DNA of 64,000 nucleotides from DAIMFL01 sp964372215 (GTDB lineage: Bacteria > Pseudomonadota > Alphaproteobacteria > Dongiales > Dongiaceae), in the NCBI GenBank assembly GCA_964372215.1, contig CAYJQC010000022.1, forward strand, positions 1 to 64,000, in the 5' to 3' direction. How positions within the stretch are numbered: the first letter of the stretch is position 1; each line of letters begins with the position of its first letter. The position numbers and the translations under genes are program-made. The notes beneath the pieces are model-generated. The model was not told the origin of the DNA and made no database searches. It worked only from the letters and a program-made list of their open reading frames with translations. This document shows positions 35,759-44,764 of the stretch, piece by piece.

Positions 35759-36688
35759 TCAGCCGGTGGCGGAGGCGTAAAGCGAAATCGCTTCGCGCAG
35801 CTCGGGGATGATGCGCTCGGTGGCGTTCCGGCCTTCCTCGATCAGCTCGGCGGCGCGATGGAACTCCAGCATCCCGATATGGCCGATGCGCGGATTGATG
35901 GCGACATCGGGAGGCTCGCCGGCCAGGCGGCTGCGGGTGATGCGGTCCTGCATGATGTTGAGCGATTGCACCATGACGCCGAACAGGCTCGGCGCATCCG
36001 GCTCGCGACCGAACAATTGCTGAATCATGTTGGCGATGCCGCCGGTCATGCCGCGGCGGGATGCCGGCAGCTCCTCCGCGATGTCGAATCCGGCGATGCG
36101 CGGGACACTGCTGCCGGGGGTGCGAGCCCGGCCGATCAGGTCGGCATGCAGATTGACGGCGATGACCAGTTGGGCGCCGTGCGCATGGCAGGCCGAGACC
36201 GGCAGCGGATTGACCAGCGCGCCGTCGACCAGCCAGCGGCCCTCATGGTGTGCCGGGGCGAAGATGCCGGGCAGCGAGATCGATGCCCGCAACGCATCGA
36301 CCAGCCGGCCTTCGCTCAACCATACCTCGTGGCCGGTCAGCAGATCGGTGGCGATGCAAGTGAAGGGCAGCGGCAGCGCCTCGACCTGCAGGTCGCCGAG
36401 GAAGCCCTCGAGCAATGCCAGCAGCTTGCGTCCGGCAATCATGCCGCCGCCGCCGACCTGGAAGTCGAGCTGGCCGACGACGCGGAACTTGGTCAGTGCC
36501 CGCGCCCATTTCTCGAGCGGGTCCAGATGGCCGCTGAGATGGACGCCGCCCACCAGGGCCCCGATCGAGGTGCCGCAGACCACATCCGCCGTGATCCCGG
36601 CCTCGGTCAGCGCGCGCAGCACGCCGATATGCGCCCAGCCGCGCGCCGCGCCGCTGCCGAGGGCCAGTCCGATGCGTGGATGAGGCAT
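35759..36688 (-). CDS. patatin-like phospholipase (RssA-type)
   Basis: A 309-residue protein with the patatin catalytic dyad: Ser in CGTSIGALVGG and Asp in LVDGALVNPLPV, with the oxyanion segment LALGSGAARGWAHIGVL at the N-terminus. There is no signal peptide, so it is cytosolic or membrane-associated. RssA-type members hydrolyse lipids, but the exact substrate is unknown. It lies 33 bp downstream of the Pro/Ala-rich protein gene on the same strand. Confidence 0.87.
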   Translation of the reverse strand: MPHPRIGLALGSGAARGWAHIGVLRALTEAGITADVVCGTSIGALVGGVHLSGHLDPLEKWARALTKFRVVGQLDFQVGGGGMIAGRKLLALLEGFLGDLQVEALPLPFTCIATDLLTGHEVWLSEGRLVDALRASISLPGIFAPAHHEGRWLVDGALVNPLPVSACHAHGAQLVIAVNLHADLIGRARTPGSSVPRIAGFDIAEELPASRRGMTGGIANMIQQLFGREPDAPSLFGVMVQSLNIMQDRITRSRLAGEPPDVAINPRIGHIGMLEFHRAAELIEEGRNATERIIPELREAISLYASATG

Positions 36689-36721
36689 GGCTGCCGGGGC
36701 TCCTCGCCGATCGACGTGCGA

Positions 36722-37909
36722 TCAGCGCCGCGGGCCGGCCCGCTCGGCCGCCAGCCACTGCGCGAGATTGTGGATCGTCTTGGCCAGGGCGGTCAGGCGC
36801 TGTCGCTGTTCCTCGACCGCGGCGTGCAGCTCGGGCATGCGCGTGTCGGGTGCCGCCGCCGGTCCGGGCGCCCGCAGCTCCGACAGAATCTGCGCCTCCA
36901 GCCGCTCGAGCGCGCTTTGCTGGCTGACGCAGAGCGCCAGGATCCGCTCGATCTGGGCGGCCTGCTGCTCGACGGCGGCGGCGATGCGCGACAACTCGGG
37001 CGACGGCGGTCGGACCGCCGGCGCGTCGCCGCCTGAGGCCACGCCAGCGGCGCCCGTTCCGGCTGTCGCCGCACCCGGTGCCGGAGCGCCCGGCTGCCGG
37101 CCTGGGCCGGCCGCGGCCGGAGAGAGACTTGCCGGTTTCTGCCGCGGCTGCGCCGGTCGCGCCTGGTCCGGCTTGATGATATCTGATTTCGCCGGAGCGG
37201 CCTGCGGCCGGGGCCGCGCCGGTGCGGCCGGGCTGGCGGCATCTTCGCGATGGCGCTCCAGCCAGCTCCGGATCGCGGCGCTGAACATGGTCGGATCGGC
37301 AGCGGGCTTGTTCGCGGCGGCGTCCTTTGCCGACTCCCGCGCCGCGGTATCCTCCGCCGGCATCCGCGGCGGCGCCGCGCGCGCAGCAGCTGCGGCCTGG
37401 GGCCGCGCAACGGGCGGCGCAGCAGCCGGGCGGGCGGGCGCGGGTTCCGCGGCGGCGATCTTCGCCGGTGCCTTCGGGCTCTCAGATGCGGCGGCAGCCG
37501 GGCTGGGCGGCGCGGCAGGCGGCGGTGCCGGCGGGGCGTCGAGGCGCCAGCTCGCGGTCTTCGGCGCGGTCTTGCCTTCGGCATCGGTTCCGGGCGTCAC
37601 GCGAAACGCTACAACTCGGGCGGTTTCCACGGTCGGACGGGCTTCCGCCGCCGGCGCCGGATTGCCGGCGACAATCGGCGGTGCCGGGGCCGCGGTCGTC
37701 TCGGCCGCTGCGGCGGGTGTCGCGGCGCCAGGGCCCGACGCTTCCAGCGCCAGGATCCGGTCGGACAGCGATTGCAGCTCCGTGAGGACGCGTTCGGCGG
37801 CGGCTGGGTCGGACTCGGCGGTGCGGGTCATGAGGTCGCACAGCCGGTCGTATTGCTGCCGCAGCACGTCCAGGTCGTCGCCGGAAGGCGAGGTAAGTCC
37901 GGTGTTCAT
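36722..37909 (-). CDS. Pro/Ala-rich protein with terminal coiled coils
   Basis: A 395-residue protein. The first 60 residues form a helical coiled coil (DDLDVLRQQYDRLCDLMTRT, then ESDPAAAERVLTELQSLSDR). Residues about 65-300 are low-complexity Ala/Pro with few charges, and the last 80 return to coiled coil (AAVEQQAAQIERILALCVSQ, MPELHAAVEEQRQRLTALAK). It has no signal peptide or membrane helix. It may be a scaffold or spacer protein. The high-GC repeat composition explains the many open antisense frames here. Unknown function. Confidence 0.65.
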   Translation of the reverse strand: MNTGLTSPSGDDLDVLRQQYDRLCDLMTRTAESDPAAAERVLTELQSLSDRILALEASGPGAATPAAAAETTAAPAPPIVAGNPAPAAEARPTVETARVVAFRVTPGTDAEGKTAPKTASWRLDAPPAPPPAAPPSPAAAASESPKAPAKIAAAEPAPARPAAAPPVARPQAAAAARAAPPRMPAEDTAARESAKDAAANKPAADPTMFSAAIRSWLERHREDAASPAAPARPRPQAAPAKSDIIKPDQARPAQPRQKPASLSPAAAGPGRQPGAPAPGAATAGTGAAGVASGGDAPAVRPPSPELSRIAAAVEQQAAQIERILALCVSQQSALERLEAQILSELRAPGPAAAPDTRMPELHAAVEEQRQRLTALAKTIHNLAQWLAAERAGPRR

Positions 37910-38092
37910 GCCACCGTATGTCCTGTCCCGTTCCGAGCCGGGGCGAAAAGGCCGGCTGCCGGGAACTCCGTCGGCAGCGCAGGCTTGCGGCCCTTCAAGC
38001 ATATTTGCCTGAAGCTGTCGACTCTTCACATGGATATGGTGAACGAAACGCTAACCGACTGATGTGGTTGAAAAGAAAGACCGCTCGGCGGT

Positions 38093-38842
38093 TCAGAAAC
38101 CCTGCTCGCGTAGGATCCGCTGGGCCAGCACCAGCGCCTCGTCGCGCGGCATTCCGGCGGTCATGCGCGGGTCATAGAGCAGACGCACCAGCACGCGGTC
38201 GTGCTCCGGGAGATAGTCCAGCACGCTGCGGTCGTTGAAGACCGATGGGTTGACCTCGTCGGAGTCATTGGGCAGGCCGAGCACCTGGGTGGTCTCTTCG
38301 ACGATGCAGGCCGGCAGCTTGCCTTCCGAGGGGGCGCGGTCCGAGGGGATCCCGACCACCGCCCGCTTGATCTCGCCGCTGCCGCGATGGGAGTATTGCC
38401 CGAAGCACAGGGCGTCGCTCAGCAGCACCTGGTCGCGCGTCAGGCTCGGGGCGTATTGCGCCGCCGCCGCCATCAGGTCGGCCGCGCGGTCGAAGATCAC
38501 CACCACGTCGGCGCTGTCGGCGCTGCCGACCACGCTGATCTCCAGGCCGGTGAGTTCGCGCAGGAGCTCGAGATGGGTCCGGGTGAGCGAGCGGTAGAGG
38601 TCCGGTTCGCCCGCCCGGACATCCAGGTAGAAGCGGATCGGCCGGGTCCATTTGTGCAGCCGGCCATCGGTCTTCTGCTGATATTCGGCACCGAAGGCGA
38701 CGATGTCGAAGTCGCGCACCAGCGTATCGAGCTGCAGCCCGTCATTGCCGAGCACCAGCAGCGCCGCCGCGGCCAAAAGCGGCGCCTCGAGCCAGCGTCG
38801 CGCGGCCGCGCGGCGGGCGGATCTAGGCCAGATAGGGTGCAT
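38093..38842 (-). CDS. DUF2927 domain protein
   Basis: A 249-residue protein with an N-terminal hydrophobic segment (APLLAAAALLVLG) that could be a signal anchor, then the DUF2927 domain: RPIRFYLDVR, CFGQYSHRGSGEIKRAVVGI, VEETTQVLGLPNDSDEVNPS. The pattern resembles a metalloprotease-like fold lacking a clear HExxH (it has VEETTQ). Its start overlaps the end of the AruI-like gene by 20 bp. Exported DUF2927 proteins are of unknown function. Confidence 0.75.
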   Translation of the reverse strand: MHPIWPRSARRAAARRWLEAPLLAAAALLVLGNDGLQLDTLVRDFDIVAFGAEYQQKTDGRLHKWTRPIRFYLDVRAGEPDLYRSLTRTHLELLRELTGLEISVVGSADSADVVVIFDRAADLMAAAAQYAPSLTRDQVLLSDALCFGQYSHRGSGEIKRAVVGIPSDRAPSEGKLPACIVEETTQVLGLPNDSDEVNPSVFNDRSVLDYLPEHDRVLVRLLYDPRMTAGMPRDEALVLAQRILREQGF

Positions 38843-40424
38843 CCTCGCGCACCTCGATCAGGGTCGGGCCGTCGGCCACGGTGGCCGCGCGCAGGGCGTC
38901 CTGCAGCCCCGCCAGGCTGTCGGGCCGCGCGGTAAGGCAGCCGAAAGCCTTTGCCAAGGCCAGGAAATCCGGATTGCGCAGGCGCACGCCGATCTCCGGG
39001 ATGCCGCGCTCGGTCATGCCCTCGGCGATCTGCTGCAGGGCGTCGTTGTTCCACAGCAGGATGGCGATCGGCAGGCCGAGCTCGACCGCGGTCGCCAGCT
39101 CCTGCACCGTGAACAGGAACCCGGCATCGCCGGCGATCGCGACCACGGCACGCTCAGGCGCGGCGATCTTGGCGCCGATCGCCGCCGGGAGGGCGTAGCC
39201 GAGGGTCCCGTATCCGACCGGATGCAGCCAGGTGCGCGGCCGTTGGCTGCGATAGTAGTGGCTGCCGGTATAGGCGATCTGGGTCATGTCGGTGGCCAGC
39301 ACCGTGTCCTCCGGCAGCGCTTCGCTCAGCGCGTCCAGCACCCGAGCATGCTTGCGCTGCAGCGGCGCCAGCTCGTCGCGGTTGCGTCGGCGCAGCGCGG
39401 CGATCTCGCTGGCCGGCACGCCGCCGCCGCTGCCACGCGGGGCAAGGGCGCCGGCGAGGGCGGAGAGCGTGGCGCCGGCATCGGCCTGCAGCGCGACCGC
39501 CGCCGGATAGTCGCGGTGCAGCGCAGCCGGATCGAGATCGATGCGAATCAACTTGCCGGTGATCGGCAACCGCTCGATCCAGCAATCGGTTTCGGCGAGC
39601 TCGGTGCCGGCCGCGATCACCACGTCGGCAGTCGACAGCAACTGCTGGGTCGGCGGCAACTGCAGGCTCGACCCTGCGCAGAGCGGATGATCGTCGCGCA
39701 CCACGCCCTTGGCCGCCGCGGTCAGCAGGACGGCGGCGCCGAGCTTCTCCGCGAGGGCGGCGACGGCGGGGCCGCAATCGACGGTGCCGCCGCCGGCGAT
39801 CAGCATCGGACGCTGGGCCCCGTCGAGCAGCCGCGCGGCCGCGGCGATCGCCGCCGGGTCGGGCTGCGGGCGGCCGGACGGCGCGCCGCGCTCGGCGCGA
39901 AACCCGGCCGGTGCCGCCAGCACGTCGAGCGGCAGCTCGATATGGACCGGCCGCGGCCGCGCCGACTGGAACACGCCATAGGCGTCGGCCATCGCCTGCG
40001 GCAGCTCGTTCGCGGCCAGCACCGTGCGGCTGAACGCGGTCAGCGGCGCCATCACCGCGCGCTGGTCGGTAATCTCGTGCAGGCGGCCGCGGCCGCGGCC
40101 GAGATCGCCGGTCGCGTTGACGCTGGACAGCACCAGCATCGGCACCGAATCCGAGAACGCCTGGCCGATCGGCGTCGCCGCGTTGGTGACCCCGGGCCCG
40201 GTGATCAGCACGCAGACGCCCGGCCTGCCGGAGACCCGGGCATAGCCGTCGGCCATGAATCCGGCGCCCTGCTCGTGCCGCACGGCGATATGCCGGATCG
40301 GCGTGTTGGCGAGGCCGCGATAGAGATCCAGCGTGTGAACGCCGGGAATGCCGAAGACCGTGTCGACCCCGTAGGCCTCGAGCAGGTCGATCGCGGCTTC
40401 GCCGCATGTTCGATTGGCCGTCAT
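38823..40424 (-). CDS. aruI: thiamine-diphosphate enzyme, probable 5-guanidino-2-oxopentanoate decarboxylase
   Basis: A 533-residue acetolactate-synthase-family protein. The three ThDP modules are visible: GVDTVFGIPGVHTLDLYRGL with HEQGAGFMADGYARVSGRPG (Glu for ThDP activation), a central domain, and IAGDAGFLFTVQELATAVEL with the ThDP-Mg motif. The words GIPGVHT and RGLANTPIRHIAVRHEQGAG are close to AruI of Pseudomonas, which decarboxylates the 2-keto acid of arginine. The usual partner transaminase (aruH) is not adjacent. A general acetolactate synthase-like role is the alternative. The ATG at 40424 is used. Confidence 0.75.
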   Translation of the reverse strand: MTANRTCGEAAIDLLEAYGVDTVFGIPGVHTLDLYRGLANTPIRHIAVRHEQGAGFMADGYARVSGRPGVCVLITGPGVTNAATPIGQAFSDSVPMLVLSSVNATGDLGRGRGRLHEITDQRAVMAPLTAFSRTVLAANELPQAMADAYGVFQSARPRPVHIELPLDVLAAPAGFRAERGAPSGRPQPDPAAIAAAARLLDGAQRPMLIAGGGTVDCGPAVAALAEKLGAAVLLTAAAKGVVRDDHPLCAGSSLQLPPTQQLLSTADVVIAAGTELAETDCWIERLPITGKLIRIDLDPAALHRDYPAAVALQADAGATLSALAGALAPRGSGGGVPASEIAALRRRNRDELAPLQRKHARVLDALSEALPEDTVLATDMTQIAYTGSHYYRSQRPRTWLHPVGYGTLGYALPAAIGAKIAAPERAVVAIAGDAGFLFTVQELATAVELGLPIAILLWNNDALQQIAEGMTERGIPEIGVRLRNPDFLALAKAFGCLTARPDSLAGLQDALRAATVADGPTLIEVREDAPYLA

Positions 40425-40682
40425 GAGTTTGTTCTCGCTTCCTTCCTCGTCATGCCGGCGCGTGTGTTCTCGACACTGCGTCGGCTTGCTAAAGCGCCCG
40501 ATCATGGTGGTTTCGCAACGCGCTGGCAATCTTGCCGCAATGTCGCTACCGGCAATCATGCCGGTTCACGCGGTTACCCCACAAATGCCACTCGTTATGC
40601 GCGATATCCCCGCTATCCACAGGTTCCACACGCCGCGCATCCAGGTCATTGTAGCCGTCTGTATGGGGAGGCAGCGCGACGC

Positions 40683-40865
40683 ATGATAAGCCCGTATCTG
40701 AAGCGACCATTGCGCACGCTGGCTGAGATTCTGGCAGGGGAATCGGAGCCCGACGCTGCCGCGAAGCTGCTGCGGCCGGAACTCGGGCTGCATCGCGATT
40801 CCCTGGTCGAGCGCGACGGCGGCAATCCCGTGCGCCATCAGCCGCACGCCGCATCGAATCGCTGA
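40683..40865 (+). CDS. 60-residue small protein
   Basis: ATG follows GGGGAGG by 9 bases. The product MISPYLKRPLRTLAEILAG, then ESEPDAAAKLLRPELG, is helical with a basic end, without signal peptide. Small alphaproteobacterial proteins starting MISPYLxRPLR are common, so I think it is real. The 258-bp spacer before it holds the aruI promoter region and shows nothing else I can name. Confidence 0.5.
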   Translation: MISPYLKRPLRTLAEILAGESEPDAAAKLLRPELGLHRDSLVERDGGNPVRHQPHAASNR

Positions 40866-41021
40866 AGCTTGCCGGCTGCGCCTGACAGGCCGGCCCTTCA
40901 ATCATCTCCATCAAGCTGTTAGCGTCGGGCGCCCGCCAGTCCGGCCAGGCCTCCTGACGAGTCGCGTGGCGGAATGCCGCGGCCGGCGCGGGGGATTCGC
41001 CGTGGCCTCCCGGAGCTTCAG

Positions 41022-41897
41022 GTGTTCGCTCAGCTCGCCGCCATCATCGCGCCCGTCTTCGCCTGTGCCGGGATCGGCTTCCTGTGGGCCCGGATGCGGC
41101 GGCCGTTCGAGGCGGGGTTCGTCACTGCCCTGGTCACCACCGTCGGCACGCCGTGCCTGGTCGCCTCGACGCTGACCCGGCTGACGCTCGATTTTTCCGC
41201 GCTCGGCGACATGGCGCTGGCCGGAATCGGCGTATTTGCGATCGTCGGCCTGCTGGGCACGGTCGGTCTGCGATTCGCCGGCCTGCCGCTGCATTCCTAT
41301 CTGCCGGCGGTGATGTTTCCCAACGCCGGCAACATGGGTTTGCCGCTCTGCCTGTTCGCGTTCGGCGAGCCGGGGCTGGCGCTGGCGATCGTGTATTTTA
41401 CGATCTCGGCGGTGCTGCAGTTCACCCTCGGCGTCGGGCTTGCGGCGGGCACGGTTTCGCCGCGGCGGCTGGCCCGGATACCGCTGCTCTACGCGGTTGC
41501 CATATCGCTGGTGGTGATGGCGACCGGCACGCCGGTGCCGTCCTGGATCGCCAACACCATCCAGTTGCTCGGTGGCCTCACCATTCCCCTGATGCTGATC
41601 GCGCTCGGAGTGTCCCTGGCCCGGCTCGAGATCGCGCGGCTCAAGCTCAGCCTGGCGATCGCGCTGGTCCGGCTGCTGCTGGGGCTCGGGGTCGGCACCA
41701 GCGTCGCCTGGGCCTTCGGCCTGCCGGCGCTCGCCGCCGGGGTGCTGATCGTCCAGAGCGCGATGCCGGTTGCGGTATTCAACTACCTGTTCGCGCAGGT
41801 CTATCGGCGGGCGCCCGAGGAGATCGCCGGAGCTGTCGTGCTGTCGACATTCCTGTCGTTTGCCAGCCTGCCGCTGTTGCTGCTGTTCGTACTATGA
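41022..41897 (+). CDS. AEC family transporter (auxin efflux carrier-like)
   Basis: A 291-residue membrane protein with about ten helices in two halves, each with a broken helix: GTPCLVASTLTRL and FPNAGNMGLPLCLFAFGEPG (family signature) and the C-terminal IVQSAMPVAVFNYLFAQVY. AEC proteins move organic acids such as malate or malonate, or auxin-like compounds. The GTG at 41022 has GGAG 6 bases before it; an ATG at 40974 would add 16 residues without a ribosome site. It lies 45 bp before the CocE gene on the same strand, so uptake and hydrolysis of one compound is possible. Confidence 0.82.
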   Translation: MFAQLAAIIAPVFACAGIGFLWARMRRPFEAGFVTALVTTVGTPCLVASTLTRLTLDFSALGDMALAGIGVFAIVGLLGTVGLRFAGLPLHSYLPAVMFPNAGNMGLPLCLFAFGEPGLALAIVYFTISAVLQFTLGVGLAAGTVSPRRLARIPLLYAVAISLVVMATGTPVPSWIANTIQLLGGLTIPLMLIALGVSLARLEIARLKLSLAIALVRLLLGLGVGTSVAWAFGLPALAAGVLIVQSAMPVAVFNYLFAQVYRRAPEEIAGAVVLSTFLSFASLPLLLLFVL

Positions 41898-41942
41898 CTT
41901 GATCCACGACGCGGCGCCGTCGACCGGCGCGACAGGGGGAGC

Positions 41943-43961
41943 ATGCAGACGGTCAGTGAATTTCCGCGCGCCGTGCGCGCGGTCGAAAACTTGTGGATCG
42001 AGCTCGGCGACGGCTGCCGGCTCGCGGCCTGCATGTGGCTGCCGGAAGACGCGGCGGCGAACCCGGTGCCAGCGATCGTCGAGTGCCTGCCGTATCGCAA
42101 GCGCGACGGCACCATCTGGCGCGACGTCACCATGCATCCCTACATCGCCGGGCACGGCTATGCCAGCCTGCGCATCGACCTGCGCGGGACCGGCGATTCC
42201 GACGGCATTCTCGACGACGAGTACAGCGTGCAGGAGCATGACGACCTGATCGAGGCGATCGCCTGGGTGGCGCGCCAGGCCTGGTGCAGCGGTGCCGTCG
42301 GCATGACCGGAATCTCCTGGGGCGGGTTCAATGCCCTGCAGGTGGCGGCGCGCCGGCCGCCGGCCTTGAAGGCGATCATCACCATCGACTCCGCCGCCGA
42401 CCGCTTTGCCGACGACATCCACTACATGGGCGGGGCGATGCTGCACGACAACTTCGCCTGGGCCTCGGCGATGTACGCCTATCTCTCGATGCCGCCCGAT
42501 CCGGCGGTCGTCGGCGAGGGCTGGCGCGAAGCCTGGCTCGCGCGTCTCGGCGCGCAGCGTTTCATGTTGCGCGAATGGGGCGCGCATCAGCGGCGCGACG
42601 CCTATTGGCGCCATGGCTCGGTGTGCGAGGACTATTCGGCCATCGCGGCGGCGGTCTATGCCATCGGCGGCTGGGAGGACGGCTACACCAACACCGTGCC
42701 GATGCTGCTCGAGGGGCTCGCGGCGCCGTGCAAGGGGCTGATCGGGCCGTGGGGCCACGCCTTTCCCCACGATGCCTATCCCGGGCCCGAGATCGGCTAT
42801 CTCCAGGAGGCGCTGCGCTGGTGGGACCACTGGCTGAAGGGCGTCGACACCGGGATCATGGACGAGCCGCGCTACCGGGTCTGGATGAACGACAGCTATC
42901 GGCCGCAGGCCTTTGCCGAGACCCGGCCCGGGCGCTGGGTCGCGGAGCCCGGCTGGCCGAGTGCCAACGTGGCGCCGCGGCGGTTCTTCCTGAACGCGGG
43001 CGGCCTCGGCAATGCGCCGGCGGCCGGGCCGGCGCTGTCCTGGCGCTCGCCCGAGGATACCGGCACCTGCGCGCTCGAATGGTGCTCCTATGGCGGCACC
43101 GGCGGGGATTTTCCCACCGACCAGCGGCCCGACGACGGCCGCTCGCTGTGCTTCGACAGCGCGAAGCTGGCCGAGCGGCTGGAGATCCTGGGCGCGCCGG
43201 CGGTGGAACTCGACCTCGCGGTCGACCGTCCAGTTGCCAAGCTCGCCGTGCGGCTGTGCGACGTCTGGCCCGACGGCGCCTCGACCCGGGTCACCTATAC
43301 CCTGTTCAATCTCACCCACCGCGACAGCCACGGCGATCCGGCACCGCTGGAGCCCGGCCGGCGCCTCCGCGTGCGCATCCCGCTCAATCATGTCGCCCAC
43401 GCCTTCCTGCCTGGACATCGCCTGCGGGTCGCGGTCTCGACCGCCTACTGGCCGCAGATGTGGCCGGCGCCGGCGCCGGCGACCCTGACCCTGTTTCCGG
43501 GGGCCGGCTTGCTCGAGCTGCCGCAGCGCGGCGCCCGCGGCGCGGACGCGGCGCTGGCGCCGTTCGGCCCGGCGGTCGGTTCGCCGCCGCTCGACGACCA
43601 GGAGCTGCGCGCCGGCCGCACCCGGCGCACCGTCAGCACCGACGTGGCGAGCGGCATCACCACCGTGGTCATGGACAAGGACAGCGGCGCGGCCCGCATC
43701 AAGGCGATCGATCTCGCGGTCGACAACACCGCGGTGGAGACCTATCGCGTCGCCGCCGGCGATCCGCTCTCGGCCGAGGGCCACATCGTCTATCGCCAGA
43801 GCATGCGCCGCGGCGACTGGTCGGTGCGGACCGAGACCCGCACCACGCTACGCCTGACCGCAACCGAATTCCTGGCGACCGCCGAGCTCGACGCCTACGA
43901 GGGCGAGTCTCGGATATTCTCGATCAGCGACAGCTTCGCGATGCCGCGCGACCTCAACTAG
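41943..43961 (+). CDS. CocE/NonD family alpha/beta hydrolase
   Basis: A 672-residue serine hydrolase of the X-prolyl dipeptidyl-peptidase/cocaine esterase class. The catalytic Ser is in MTGISWGGFNAL, Asp in IGGWEDGYTN and His in IGPWGHAFP. The C-terminal jelly-roll domain (about 330-560) contains RLCDVWPDGASTRVTYTLFN and LPGHRLRVAVST. The last 100 residues extend beyond the usual CocE length. There is no signal peptide. Substrate unknown; ester or amide cleavage. Its TAG stop forms the edge of the palindromic element at 43959. Confidence 0.87.
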   Translation: MQTVSEFPRAVRAVENLWIELGDGCRLAACMWLPEDAAANPVPAIVECLPYRKRDGTIWRDVTMHPYIAGHGYASLRIDLRGTGDSDGILDDEYSVQEHDDLIEAIAWVARQAWCSGAVGMTGISWGGFNALQVAARRPPALKAIITIDSAADRFADDIHYMGGAMLHDNFAWASAMYAYLSMPPDPAVVGEGWREAWLARLGAQRFMLREWGAHQRRDAYWRHGSVCEDYSAIAAAVYAIGGWEDGYTNTVPMLLEGLAAPCKGLIGPWGHAFPHDAYPGPEIGYLQEALRWWDHWLKGVDTGIMDEPRYRVWMNDSYRPQAFAETRPGRWVAEPGWPSANVAPRRFFLNAGGLGNAPAAGPALSWRSPEDTGTCALEWCSYGGTGGDFPTDQRPDDGRSLCFDSAKLAERLEILGAPAVELDLAVDRPVAKLAVRLCDVWPDGASTRVTYTLFNLTHRDSHGDPAPLEPGRRLRVRIPLNHVAHAFLPGHRLRVAVSTAYWPQMWPAPAPATLTLFPGAGLLELPQRGARGADAALAPFGPAVGSPPLDDQELRAGRTRRTVSTDVASGITTVVMDKDSGAARIKAIDLAVDNTAVETYRVAAGDPLSAEGHIVYRQSMRRGDWSVRTETRTTLRLTATEFLATAELDAYEGESRIFSISDSFAMPRDLN

Positions 43962-44010
43962 AGCATGGTCGGATCGTACTGAAACGGTGCGATCCGTGAA
44001 TCACGCTCTA
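43959..44010. repeat. palindromic intergenic element (REP-like)
   Basis: TAGAGC (43959-43964) and GCTCTA (44005-44010) are the outer arms; CGGATCG (43970-43976) and CGATCCG (43990-43996) the inner arms. The text GAGCATGGTCGGATC...GATCCGTGAATCACGCTCTA is the kind of dispersed element seen between genes in rhizobial and related alphaproteobacteria. GTGAATC (43996-44002) and GATTCAC (44031-44037) extend it, followed by GCCTCGG/CCGAGGC at 44038-44062. It may also act as a terminator. Confidence 0.6.
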
Positions 44011-44082
44011 CTTAAAAAAAGGAAGACCAAGATTCACGCCTCGGTTTGATTCAATCCGAGGCGATCGCGGTCTAGCGGATCG

Positions 44083-44643
44083 TCACTCCGGCGTGGACTG
44101 GCGCGCGGTCTTGCCGAAATGGGCCAGCAGCAGCGGCACCATCTCGCGGCTGGCGCCGGCGGCGTCGGTCTGCTCGAGCAGGCCGCTGGCGGTGCCCCGC
44201 CAGTAGTACCGGCCGTCGCGCTCGTCATAGAGTCCGAGGGAGATCCGGTAGACCAGCGCGCTGGACGTGCCGTCACGGCGGCGCTGCAGCAGGCTGTCTT
44301 CGCGGCTCGACCACAGGTTGAGCCGAACCTCGGATCCCTCGGTGCCGGCCTGGAAGCTGCCCAGGCTGGGATCCACCGCCGCATCCGACACCGTCTCGGT
44401 CTCGATCTGCAGCACGAAGGCCGCATCGTCCGAGATGCTGTAGCCGGCGCCGGTCAACTGCCCGGCCACCATGTCCCGGACCTGCAGGTTGAGGTCGGAA
44501 TCGTCGAGCAGGCGCAATCGCAGGGCCGTGCCGGCCGGCAGGTCGCGATAGGCGACCGCGACCACGTCGGCGATGGTCTGCGCCCGCACCGGCAAGGCGG
44601 CGAACAGGAGCGCCAGGGCGACGACGAACAGGCGAGGGGCCAT
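44083..44643 (-). CDS. exported protein of unknown function
   Basis: A 186-residue protein with signal peptide (about 1-21, PVRAQ). The mature part is mixed alpha/beta, with DLPAGTALRLRLLDDSDLNL, a Glu/Ser-rich loop, LVYRISLGLYDERDGRYYWR and MVPLLLAHFGKTAR. The YYWRG segment is reminiscent of DUF4136-like lipoproteins, but I cannot assign it. Its promoter faces the racemase-family gene at 44765. Confidence 0.62.
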   Translation of the reverse strand: MAPRLFVVALALLFAALPVRAQTIADVVAVAYRDLPAGTALRLRLLDDSDLNLQVRDMVAGQLTGAGYSISDDAAFVLQIETETVSDAAVDPSLGSFQAGTEGSEVRLNLWSSREDSLLQRRRDGTSSALVYRISLGLYDERDGRYYWRGTASGLLEQTDAAGASREMVPLLLAHFGKTARQSTPE

Positions 44644-44764
44644 GGCGAGCTGTCTCCGGCTTCTGCTGCGCGACCGCGGGAGTATGGCAAGGACCGGCGA
44701 TTTGTCCTAGCCTCGATCCCGCCGGGCGTTACCTGACGCCCGAGCAGGCCTTGGGAGACAGCGA

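Noticed and set aside
37200..37600. Pro/Ala-rich segment as a TonB-type periplasm-spanning protein
   Set aside because: There is no N-terminal membrane anchor and no TonB C-terminal domain, only coiled coils.
40614..40621. TATCCACA resembling a DnaA box
   Set aside because: A single imperfect box without a cluster, AT-rich unwinding region or dnaA/parA neighbours is not evidence of an origin.
40566..40901. Minus-strand frame of 111 codons beside aruI
   Set aside because: It is antisense to a better small plus-strand gene, has no ribosome site and odd composition.
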